Shown: piece after piece, positions 33,635-40,482 of the stretch
How the letters are laid out: each line of letters starts with the position of its first letter
How positions within the stretch are numbered: the stretch's first letter is position 1
Assembly: GCA_031556065.1 (NCBI GenBank)
Contig: JAVBTR010000010.1
Location: forward strand, 1 to 45,374
Direction of reading: 5' to 3'
DNA: 45,374 nt
Origin: JAVBTR01 sp031556065
GTDB lineage: Bacteria > Bacillota > Clostridia > Christensenellales > Aristaeellaceae
The notes under the pieces: model-generated
Database searches by the model: none
What the model was told of the DNA's origin: nothing
Seen by the model: only the letters and a program-made list of their open reading frames with translations
Program-made: the position numbers and the translations under genes

Positions 33635-33986
33635 AGCCTATGGCCTCCTTTTGAAAATGCTTTAGAAAAATGGCCTTCACCGCTGCCTGGCATTCTCTTT
33701 CATAGGCAGCGTAACGGCAAAGCAGGCTTTCCCCTTCTTTTGTAAGCGTGGTTTCCCCGCCCATTTTGCCCCCTTGCCGCCGCATAAGAACTTCCACACC
33801 AGTTTCCGCCTCCAGGCGGTTTAATATCTGCCAAGCCTTGGAATAGCTCAGCCCCATTTTTACACAGGCCAGCCGCACAGAGCCCTCCGCCTGTATCCAA
33901 CCCAGCAGCTCCCGGCAGCCAGGGCCCAGAAACTTCTCATCGCCTGCTACCTGTATTTTCGTCAATGGCCGCCATGGCTTTCCCAC
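33615..33986 (-). CDS. ModE-like DNA-binding regulator without molbindin domain
   Basis: 123 residues, equal to the N-terminal winged-helix half of ModE/LysR-type regulators: FLGPGCRELLGWIQAEGSVR, CVKMGLSYSKAWQILNRLE and a glycine-rich wing (RQGGKMGGETTLT). The C-terminal molybdate-binding domains of E. coli ModE are missing. The start used is a GTG 50 bp inside modC with AGGGG upstream; a TTG at 33965 is an alternative. It may sense molybdenum through another protein or may act as a non-sensing repressor of this operon. Confidence 0.78.
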   Translation of the reverse strand: MGKPWRPLTKIQVAGDEKFLGPGCRELLGWIQAEGSVRLACVKMGLSYSKAWQILNRLEAETGVEVLMRRQGGKMGGETTLTKEGESLLCRYAAYERECQAAVKAIFLKHFQKEAIGYEADRN

Positions 33987-34995
33987 AGGTCATTTCCCCT
34001 TTCAATAAAAGGATATTTTCCGGCGGAATATAGAGGTTTTGCGGGACTTCCGCGCCCTTTTCCAGGTTAAACCATATATCCCCCACCGCCGCCTCGCCAA
34101 GGAAGGAATCGCCGGAAAGGCCATCCAGCTGTGCCTTAACCTTTACCTGCAAGGGGTTGAAACCCCATAGCCTGAACCCATCCTCCCTGATACCAATGGC
34201 GGTTAACGCTTCCGGCACCCTTTCATCTACTTTAAAGGTCACCGCGCAATCCCCCACCTGTACTTCATAAGGCCCCAGCCGTTTAGCGGGAAAAATATTT
34301 TTAACGCCTGTCAGCCTGGCAGCGGCAACCGTACCTGGGTTTTCAAATATATCCCGGGTTTTGCCATTGGCCACCACCCGGCCTTGCTCCATTATTAAAA
34401 GCCTTTCACAAAGGCGGTAAATTTCTTCCCTGTCATGAGATACCAGCACCCTTTGGCCGGGATAATCGGATAGCATACGGCTAAAATCCCACTGCAATTG
34501 CTGGCGCATGGCTCCGTCCAGGGCAGAAAAAGGCTCGTCCAGCAAAAGGGCTTCGGGGCTTACTGCCATAGCCCTGGCCAATGCCACCCGCTGCTGCTGG
34601 CCGCCGGAAAGCTGGCCCGGCAAGCGGTCTTTATAAGAAGCAAGCTCAAAACGCTTTAGCCAGACCATTGCCTCTTGTCTTTTGCTTCTAGGCAGCGCAC
34701 AAAGAATATTTTCTTCCGCCGTCATATGAGGAAACAGGGCATAGCTTTGGAACAAATACCCAATCCTTCGGGTCTGGGGCTTTAAATTTACATGGTTCTT
34801 TGAATCGTACAGGCCTCGCCCTTTCAGGGAAATGCAGCCGAAGTCCGGTTTGTCTATCCCGGCAATACAGCGCAAGGTCATGCTCTTGCCGCTGCCGGAG
34901 GGGCCGAATATGCCAAGGGTTCCCTGTTCCTGTTCAAAAGCGGCCTGAAGCTCAAAGCCCTTGAGCTTTCGATGAATATCTACCTTCAGCGCCAT
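33937..34995 (-). CDS. modC: Molybdate ABC transporter ATP-binding protein
   Basis: 352 residues. The ABC ATPase domain has Walker A GPSGSGKS (31-38), the Q-loop, signature LSGGQQQRVALARAM, Walker B EALLLDEPFSALD and the switch histidine in VLVSHDREE. A C-terminal Mop/TOBE-type domain (about 275-340) is typical of ModC and may bind molybdate. The start overlaps modB by 10 bp. Confidence 0.92.
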   Translation of the reverse strand: MALKVDIHRKLKGFELQAAFEQEQGTLGIFGPSGSGKSMTLRCIAGIDKPDFGCISLKGRGLYDSKNHVNLKPQTRRIGYLFQSYALFPHMTAEENILCALPRSKRQEAMVWLKRFELASYKDRLPGQLSGGQQQRVALARAMAVSPEALLLDEPFSALDGAMRQQLQWDFSRMLSDYPGQRVLVSHDREEIYRLCERLLIMEQGRVVANGKTRDIFENPGTVAAARLTGVKNIFPAKRLGPYEVQVGDCAVTFKVDERVPEALTAIGIREDGFRLWGFNPLQVKVKAQLDGLSGDSFLGEAAVGDIWFNLEKGAEVPQNLYIPPENILLLKGEMTCGKAMAAIDENTGSRR

Positions 34996-35663
34996 GTTTT
35001 TTGCCGCCTTTCAATAAAGCCCACGGCGATTACCACCACCAGGGAAATGACCACCAGCACTTCCACGTAAGCCATGGCCCCCTCCATATTTCCCCCAGCC
35101 ACTTCAGAGGCCACGGCCAAAGGCAGGGTACGGGTCTTGCCAAGAATATTACCCGCAATCATGGATGTGGCCCCATATTCTCCAAGGCCCCTGGCAAAAG
35201 CCAGTACACCCCCGGCTATAACCCCCGGAAGCGCAAGGGGCAATTCCACTTTTAAAAAAATCCACCCTTCCCCTCTGCCCAAGGTGCGGGCCGCATCCAG
35301 TAAAACCCGATCCACCTGCTCAAGGGCGCCGCGGGCTGCCCTATACATCAGCGGAAAGCTGATCACAAAGGCGGCCAGCACCGTTGCCTCCCATGAAAAA
35401 GGTACCTTTGTCCCAAAAAATGTTAGCAAAAGCTGCCCTATGGGGCGCTTCACCCCAAATAGGGCCAGCAAAAAATACCCAGCCACCGTAGGCGGCAGAA
35501 CCAGAGGCAGCATGCAAAGCCCATCGATCAGGGTCCGCAGCTTGCCATTTCGAATCATGCCCACTGCTTTGGCTGCCAAAAGCCCCAGCCCAAAGGTAAA
35601 TACATTGGCTGTAATGGCCGTTTTAAGGGATATCCATACCGGGGACCAATCCATGGTGCTCAC
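34986..35663 (-). CDS. modB: Molybdate ABC transporter permease
   Basis: 225 residues with about five membrane helices. The conserved cytoplasmic loop that docks ModC is RTLGRGEGWIFLKVELPLAL, and GLGEYGATSMIAGN is the standard ModB signature. It overlaps modA by 4 bp and modC by 10 bp. Confidence 0.93.
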   Translation of the reverse strand: MSTMDWSPVWISLKTAITANVFTFGLGLLAAKAVGMIRNGKLRTLIDGLCMLPLVLPPTVAGYFLLALFGVKRPIGQLLLTFFGTKVPFSWEATVLAAFVISFPLMYRAARGALEQVDRVLLDAARTLGRGEGWIFLKVELPLALPGVIAGGVLAFARGLGEYGATSMIAGNILGKTRTLPLAVASEVAGGNMEGAMAYVEVLVVISLVVVIAVGFIERRQKTWR

Positions 35664-36412
35664 GGCCTTTCAAAGCCTGCCTTGGCGAAAATGGCCATCG
35701 CTTCATCTGATTCAAGAAACGCCATAAAGCATGCCACTGCATCCTTATGAATAGAGGCTGCTACCACACCCATGGGGTAAATGACAGGCTGGGCCGGAGT
35801 GCCATAGGCGATGACCCGAACCCTATCCGGCATCTGGGCCGCATCGGTGGCGTAAACAATGCCTACCTGCGCGCTTTCTTCCGCAACCCAATTGAGCACC
35901 TCAGTTACATTACCGCCCAGGCTGGCCTTGCCAAGGGTCTCTTCATAAAGCCCCAGAGCGGTTAAAATCTCCTGTGCGTACTGCCCGGCAGGCACGCTTT
36001 GCGGGTCCCCTATAGCGATGCTGTCGGCGCTTAGAATATTTTCAAAGGAATCCACCGCTGTTTCAGACCCCATCGCTGCAATCAATACAATGCGGTTTTC
36101 CAAAAGAGCCTTAGCGGTTTCAGGATCGATAAGCCCCGTTTCCACCAATGCGTTCATTTGCTTGTTGGCAGCGGAGATAAACACGTCCGCCTCCAGACCT
36201 TCTTCAATCTGAGTTTGAAGCTTGCCGGAGCTGTCGTAGGTGCCTTCTACCTTGATGTCCGGGTAAAGGGATTCAAACAAGGGAATCAATTCCCCGGCCA
36301 TGGTTTTTTCCAAGCTGGCCGCGGCGGCGATTAGGATGGTTTCAGACGCCAGAGCCGTTGGCGCCAGCAATGCCATTGCCATAACCAGTACCCATGTGAT
36401 CCATTTTTTCAT
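35660..36412 (-). CDS. modA: Molybdate-binding periplasmic/extracellular protein
   Basis: 250 residues. A signal peptide (MKKWITWVLVMAMALLAPTALA) ends at a probable signal peptidase I site before SET. There is no lipobox cysteine. The mature part begins with ILIAAAASLEKTM, the ModA oxyanion-binding start, and has VEGTYDSSGKLQTQIEEG and GDPQSVPAGQYAQEIL. The start at 36412 has GGGGAGG 8 nt upstream. The first 12 codons and the ribosome binding site closely resemble those of the RidA-like gene immediately upstream. Confidence 0.92.
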   Translation of the reverse strand: MKKWITWVLVMAMALLAPTALASETILIAAAASLEKTMAGELIPLFESLYPDIKVEGTYDSSGKLQTQIEEGLEADVFISAANKQMNALVETGLIDPETAKALLENRIVLIAAMGSETAVDSFENILSADSIAIGDPQSVPAGQYAQEILTALGLYEETLGKASLGGNVTEVLNWVAEESAQVGIVYATDAAQMPDRVRVIAYGTPAQPVIYPMGVVAASIHKDAVACFMAFLESDEAMAIFAKAGFERP

Positions 36413-36433
36413 TGTAAAACCTCCCCGATTATT
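36364..36433 (-). repeat. Repeat copy 1: ribosome binding site and signal codons of modA
   Basis: Aligns with 36876-36940 through AATNATCGNGGAG, ATGAAAAAATGGATC (15 identical bases), TGGG, ACTGGT, ATGG and TTGCTGG. This level of match at the DNA level over a start region suggests a recent duplication between neighbouring genes. Confidence 0.65.
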
Positions 36434-36918
36434 CATTCTCCTAAAATGGCAATACATTCGATCTCAATCAAACCACCCATAGGCAGTGCCGCTACCTGCA
36501 CACAGCTTCTTGCAGGGAACACACCTTCAAAATAGCTTTCGTAGATCTTATTCACAGTTGCAAAATCCGCCATGTCTTTTACGTAAACGGTGGTCTTCAC
36601 TACATTTGGGTATCCCGCACCAGCTTGTGCCAAAATAGCGCCCAGGTTCTTCATGGCGCAATGAGTCTGTTTTTCGATACCCTCTGCCAGCTCTCCGGTT
36701 GCCATGTCGATGCCCACCTGCCCAGAGGTAAAGACCATTCCCCCTGTTTGAATGGCTTGCTCATATGGGCCGATAGCCTTAGGGGCGGATTCTGAGTGAA
36801 TGATCTTTTTGACGGAAGTAAGCGCCTCTGTCTTGATATTGGGATAAAAAAACCCAATCAGCGGAATCGTTAGAACCAGCAACACCATCACCAGTCCCCA
36901 CGCGATCCATTTTTTCAT
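36433..36918 (-). CDS. RidA-family protein with N-terminal membrane anchor
   Basis: 161 residues. Residues 1-28 (MKKWIAWGLVMVLLVLTIPL then IGFFYPN) form a basic start plus a long hydrophobic helix with no signal peptidase motif. A linker and a complete RidA domain (about 40-161) follow, with PKAIGPYEQAI, TSGQVGIDM, FPARSCVQVAALP and IEIECIA, keeping the arginine and glutamate needed by imine/enamine deaminases. No in-frame start codon lies at the RidA core, so the anchor is part of the protein. It would place the domain outside the membrane. The core is about three-quarters identical to the cytosolic RidA at 39279. It starts 99 bp after the NfnB-like gene and heads the mod/moa/sel operon. Confidence 0.85.
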   Translation of the reverse strand: MKKWIAWGLVMVLLVLTIPLIGFFYPNIKTEALTSVKKIIHSESAPKAIGPYEQAIQTGGMVFTSGQVGIDMATGELAEGIEKQTHCAMKNLGAILAQAGAGYPNVVKTTVYVKDMADFATVNKIYESYFEGVFPARSCVQVAALPMGGLIEIECIAILGE

Positions 36919-36940
36919 CTATAACGTCTCCTCGATTGTT
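36876..36940 (-). repeat. Repeat copy 2: ribosome binding site and anchor codons of the RidA-like gene
   Basis: Partner of 36364-36433; lacks about six bases in the hydrophobic stretch, and diverges after TTGCTGG so that the cleavage site found in ModA is absent. Confidence 0.65.
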
Positions 36941-36969
36941 TTTTAAAAATAACTCGATGCGAAAGATTT

Positions 36970-36996
36970 GGGGCATGGTGGATGGAACCACGCCCC
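36970..36996 (-). terminator. Hairpin between nfnB-like and RidA-like genes
   Basis: Ten-base arms GGGGCGTGGT/ACCATGCCCC (one G-T pair) with a 7-nt loop follow the NfnB-like stop, without a proper T-run (AAATCTTT). It may be a weak terminator or RNA-processing site that lowers expression of the cofactor genes downstream. Confidence 0.4.
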
Positions 36997-37017
36997 CTGA
37001 ATAACGTTATATTAGTA

Positions 37018-38418
37018 TCAGTTATTTTTACCCTGAATATACTTATCCATTGCGGCCGCAGCCTTTTTCCCTGCACCCATGGCCAGAATCACTGTGGCGG
37101 CCCCGGTTACCGCATCGCCGCCAGCAAAAATACCCTCCCGGCTGGTTTCCCCATCTTCATCCTTGGTAATAATACAGCCGTGGCGGTTGGTATCAAGGCC
37201 GTTGGTGGTAGCGCGGATCAGCGGATTGGGGCTGGTGCCGATAGCCATGATAACCGTATCCACATCAAGGGTAAATTCGCTTCCTTCCTTCACCACCGGG
37301 CTCCGGCGACCGGAAGCGTCTGGCTCCCCTAATGTCATTTCCACCAGACTCATGCCGTTCACATTGGCCTGCTCATCTTTTAAAATAGCCGTAGGATTCA
37401 TAAGGGTTTTAAAGATAATCCCCTCTTCCTGTGCATGCTCCACTTCTTCATGGCGGGCAGGCAGCTCTTCCATGCTGCGGCGGTATACAATATACACCGT
37501 CTCCGCGCCCAATCGCTTGGCACAGCGGGCTGCGTCCATAGCCACATTGCCGCCGCCTACCACTGCTACAGCGCGGCTTTTCTGAATCGGCGTGGCGCTG
37601 TCCTTTTGGTAAGCCTTCATAAGGTTTACCCGAGTTAGGTATTCGTTGGCGCTGTATACGCCCTTGAGGCTTTCACCGGGAATACCCATAAACCGGGGCA
37701 ATCCCGCGCCGCTAGCAATATACAAGGCTTCATAGCCCATTTCAAAAAGCTCGTCCACCGTTAGGGTCTTGCCAATTACCATATTGGTTTGAATCTCCAC
37801 GCCTATTTTCTTCAGGCCATCAATCTCTTCCCGGACAATGGCCTTTGGGAGCCTGAATTCTGGGATGCCGTATACCAGCACCCCCCCGGGCAAGTGCAAC
37901 GCCTCAAACAAAGTAACCTGATAGCCCAGCTTCTGTAAATCTCCCGCACAAGTAAGCCCGCTGGGCCCTGCGCCGATTACAGCCACTTTATAGCCGTTGG
38001 GAGAGGGTTTTTCAGGCTTTTTATGGCTACCCGCCCGGTGTGTATCCGCCACAAAGCGTTCCAACCGGCCTATGCCCACGCTCTCACCCTTAATGCCCCG
38101 AACGCACTTGCCCTCGCACTGGCTCTCCTGGGGGCAGACCCGGCCGCATACCGCAGGCAGGGCAGATGCTTTCGCGATCACCTCATAGGCCTGTTCAAAA
38201 TTCTCCTCTGCCACCTGTTCAATAAAGGCAGGAATATCGATGCACACCGGACATGCGGCCACGCAAGGCTTGTTTTTGCAATTCAGACAACGCCTGGCTT
38301 CGGAAACGGCCATTTCTTTTGTATAGCCAAGGGCCACTTCTTCGAAATTGTGGTTACGGATTTGGGGCGGCTGGGCAGGCATTTGCGCCTTTTTCGGGTC
38401 CATATTACGCTGCGCCAT
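37018..38418 (-). CDS. NfnB/GltD-like NADPH oxidoreductase (glutamate synthase small-subunit family)
   Basis: 466 residues. Two Fe-S segments at the N-terminus (CLNCKNKPCVAACPVCIDIP and CGRVCPQESQCEGKC) are followed by an FAD motif VAVIGAGPSGLTCAGDL, an NADPH motif VAVVGGGNVAMDAARCAKRL, and a C-terminal IFAGGDAVTGAATVI. Encoded directly after an NfnA-like protein, it most likely forms NfnAB, the electron-bifurcating ferredoxin:NADP(H)/NAD(H) transhydrogenase, rather than part of a glutamate synthase. The start at 38418 follows AAAAGGAGG at 10 nt; the stop of nfnA is 1 bp upstream. It may supply reduced ferredoxin or NADPH for the YgfK/Xdh reactions. Confidence 0.83.
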   Translation of the reverse strand: MAQRNMDPKKAQMPAQPPQIRNHNFEEVALGYTKEMAVSEARRCLNCKNKPCVAACPVCIDIPAFIEQVAEENFEQAYEVIAKASALPAVCGRVCPQESQCEGKCVRGIKGESVGIGRLERFVADTHRAGSHKKPEKPSPNGYKVAVIGAGPSGLTCAGDLQKLGYQVTLFEALHLPGGVLVYGIPEFRLPKAIVREEIDGLKKIGVEIQTNMVIGKTLTVDELFEMGYEALYIASGAGLPRFMGIPGESLKGVYSANEYLTRVNLMKAYQKDSATPIQKSRAVAVVGGGNVAMDAARCAKRLGAETVYIVYRRSMEELPARHEEVEHAQEEGIIFKTLMNPTAILKDEQANVNGMSLVEMTLGEPDASGRRSPVVKEGSEFTLDVDTVIMAIGTSPNPLIRATTNGLDTNRHGCIITKDEDGETSREGIFAGGDAVTGAATVILAMGAGKKAAAAMDKYIQGKNN

Positions 38419-38419
38419 T

Positions 38420-39265
38420 TTACCGTGCCTCCTTTTCAAACAATCGGCAGGCTTTTTCGCGGGCGGTTTTTTCAAATGCGCGATAGGTGCCGCCACGGAT
38501 CATGGCCTCGTCAAAATCCACCAAATGACCATCAAAATCCGGGCCGTCCACACAGGCAAACTTGGTTTCCCCGCCTACGGTAAGCCGGCAGCCGCCGCAC
38601 ATGCCCGTACCATCGATCATAATCGGATTCATGGATACAGTGGTCTTGATACCGTATTTTTCAGTGGTCTTGCAAACGAATTTCATCATGATCAAAGGCC
38701 CGATGGCAATCACTTCGTCGTATTCATTCCCAGCGTTAATAAGGGCTTCCAAGGCGTTGGTCACCAACCCCTTTTCGCCATAGCTGCCATCGTCCGTCAT
38801 GATCTTGAGCGTTTGGCTGATCTGCCTGAACTCATCTTCCAAAATTACCAGCTCCTGGCTGCGAAAGCCCACCACGCAATGAACAATAGCCCCTTGCTGG
38901 CTTAGCTTTTTCGCCACTGGGTACGCGATGGCGCAGCCTACACCGCCACCCACCACACACACTTTTTTAATCCCATCCGTATGGCTTTTTGTGCCCAGAG
39001 GGCCTACCAAATCTTGAAGGCTGTCGCCTGTGTTCAAACAATTGAGTTCCATGGTGCCCGCGCCTACGATCTGGTAAATAATCGTGATTGTCCCCTTTTT
39101 CCGGTCGAAATCCGCGATGGTCAAGGGAATCCGCTCACTGTTTTCTTTGGCTCTTAAAATAATAAACTGGCCGGGCTCCGCCTTTTTTGCCACAAAGGGC
39201 GCACTAACCACCATTTTCGCAACCGTGGGATTCAGCAGCTGCTTTTCAACAATTTTATACGGCAT
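38420..39265 (-). CDS. NfnA-like (SudB) FAD/[2Fe-2S] subunit
   Basis: 281 residues of the dihydroorotate dehydrogenase electron-transfer (PyrK)/sulfide dehydrogenase beta family. FAD-binding SERIPLTIADFD, NAD-binding VCVVGGGVGCAIAYPVAKKL, and a [2Fe-2S] site with MCGGCRLTVGG and ACVDGPDFDGH are visible. Family members form a tight complex with the protein encoded 1 bp downstream. Sulfide dehydrogenase (SudAB) is a name for the same pair. Confidence 0.85.
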   Translation of the reverse strand: MPYKIVEKQLLNPTVAKMVVSAPFVAKKAEPGQFIILRAKENSERIPLTIADFDRKKGTITIIYQIVGAGTMELNCLNTGDSLQDLVGPLGTKSHTDGIKKVCVVGGGVGCAIAYPVAKKLSQQGAIVHCVVGFRSQELVILEDEFRQISQTLKIMTDDGSYGEKGLVTNALEALINAGNEYDEVIAIGPLIMMKFVCKTTEKYGIKTTVSMNPIMIDGTGMCGGCRLTVGGETKFACVDGPDFDGHLVDFDEAMIRGGTYRAFEKTAREKACRLFEKEAR

Positions 39266-39278
39266 GTTTGTTCCTCAC

Positions 39279-39659
39279 TTAAGCCCTTACAGCAACGCAT
39301 TCAATCTCCACCAAACCGCCTAAGGGCAGCGCCGCCACCTGCACACAGCTGCGGGCTGGGAACTGGCCTGCAAAATAGCTTTCGTAAATCTTATTTACAG
39401 TAGCAAAATCCCCAAGGTCTTTAACAAAAATGGTGGTCTTTAACACATTCTGGTACCCGGCCCCGGCTACCGCTAGAATAGCGCCTAGATTGCGCATGGC
39501 ACAGTGGGCCTGGTTTTCAATGCCCTCCGCCAATTTGCCTGTTCCCACATCAATCCCCAACTGGCCGGAGGTGAAGATCATTTCTCCCGCTTTTATTGCT
39601 TGCACATAAGGGCCTATGGCCTTGGGGGCGGATTCGGTGTGAATGGTTTGCTTCATCAT
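39279..39659 (-). CDS. RidA-family imine/enamine deaminase, cytosolic
   Basis: 126 residues with no signal peptide. It has PKAIGPYVQAI, TSGQLGIDVG, FPARSCVQVAALPLGG and VEIECVAV, the RidA active-site pattern. RidA hydrolyses 2-aminoacrylate and similar enamines released by PLP lyases; the divergent ygeX product, a diaminopropionate ammonia-lyase, makes exactly this kind of intermediate. The start is the ATG at 39659 with AGGAG 8 nt upstream; an ATG two codons earlier is too near the ribosome binding site. Confidence 0.9.
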   Translation of the reverse strand: MMKQTIHTESAPKAIGPYVQAIKAGEMIFTSGQLGIDVGTGKLAEGIENQAHCAMRNLGAILAVAGAGYQNVLKTTIFVKDLGDFATVNKIYESYFAGQFPARSCVQVAALPLGGLVEIECVAVRA

Positions 39660-39674
39660 GTTCATTTCTCCTTA

Positions 39675-40319
39675 TTAATCTAATTTTGAATCGATGTAGT
39701 TGTATAGGGTATATTTTGAGATTTGGAAAAACTTGCTTATCTTATCCCCTGATTTGGTGATTAAAAACGCGCCGGTGTCGTTCAAAAATTGAATAGCACG
39801 AATTTTATCATCCTTGGACATCAGCGCCACAGGCTTGCCTACCAATTGAACCGATTGATCAATAAGTTCATCCAGCAGATCGTTCACGTTTTGCACGATC
39901 CGCTCCGGCTCTTTTTCATCCTCTCCCTGCTGCACAGAGATAAGCGGCCTTATGGCGCTTTCCAAAAGCATCAGGTTGGTAATATCGTAATTAATAGCGA
40001 AAATACCCGTGATTTTGCCCTTTTCATCCCGAATATAGATGGTGGAGGATTTTAATATCCGCCCATCCAGGGTGCGGGTCAGGTAATTAAGGTGGTCGGC
40101 GATCCCTTCCCCCTCATTGCCCAGGGCCGCCAACACCGCCCGGGAAGGCCCGTCGCCCACGCTGCGCTTGGATACGTGTCCGTTTTCAATGGCCGCGATG
40201 GTGTGATCCATATTCTTTTCATCGAACTCGTGAACCACCACCTCACATTGGTCCCCAAACTGCTGGGCAATTCCCTTAGCCAAACGCTTTAAAAAGGACA
40301 AAGTCGTTTCATTCATCAT
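39675..40319 (-). CDS. YheO-like PAS domain regulator with DauR-type HTH
   Basis: 214 residues. An N-terminal PAS_6/YheO domain (about 5-120: DQCEVVVHEFDEKN, IADHLNYLT, YIRDEKGKITGIFAINYD) is joined to a C-terminal HTH_22 segment (about 165-214: SKDDKIRAIQFLNDTGAFLI, KFFQISKYTLYNYI). This family regulates amino acid and purine catabolism in enteric bacteria. The start at 40319 is at the end of a short leader from the promoter 40351-40379. Being divergent from ygeX, it is the best candidate local regulator of the whole cluster. Confidence 0.85.
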   Translation of the reverse strand: MMNETTLSFLKRLAKGIAQQFGDQCEVVVHEFDEKNMDHTIAAIENGHVSKRSVGDGPSRAVLAALGNEGEGIADHLNYLTRTLDGRILKSSTIYIRDEKGKITGIFAINYDITNLMLLESAIRPLISVQQGEDEKEPERIVQNVNDLLDELIDQSVQLVGKPVALMSKDDKIRAIQFLNDTGAFLITKSGDKISKFFQISKYTLYNYIDSKLD

Positions 40320-40350
40320 ATTTACGCATCGCCTCCTGCTGTGTAAATGC

Positions 40351-40379
40351 AGTATAACATAAACTCTTCCCATGTTCAA
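40351..40379 (-). promoter_or_regulatory. Leftward promoter of the YheO-like regulator/NfnAB operon
   Basis: On the minus strand TTGAAC (40379-40374) and TATACT (40356-40351) are 17 bp apart, 32 bp before the ATG. Confidence 0.72.
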
Positions 40380-40417
40380 CTAAAAAATTTTTAGCACTCA
40401 AAAAAATTTTGTTGACA
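40374..40417. promoter_or_regulatory. AT-rich near-symmetrical candidate operator between divergent promoters
   Basis: Two arms, GTTCAACTAAAAAATTTTT (40374-40392) and AAAAAAATTTTGTTGAC (about 40400-40416), are approximately inverted copies around AGCACTC. They cover both -35 hexamers, so one bound regulator could control both directions. Confidence 0.5.
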
Positions 40418-40439
40418 ATGCATCTTTCTGTGTTATACT
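40412..40439 (+). promoter_or_regulatory. Rightward promoter of ygeX-ygeY-ygeW-arcC
   Basis: TTGACA (40412-40417) and TATACT (40434-40439) with 16 bp between them; ATG at 40483 preceded by AAGGAG. Confidence 0.78.
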
Positions 40440-40482
40440 GATCCCATCAACGGCACAAAATACATAAAAAGGAGCGTTCAAC

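Noticed and set aside
37018..38418. Glutamate synthase small subunit acting with a large subunit
   Set aside because: No GltB-type large subunit is present, whereas an NfnA-like partner is encoded 1 bp upstream, so NfnAB is the better reading.
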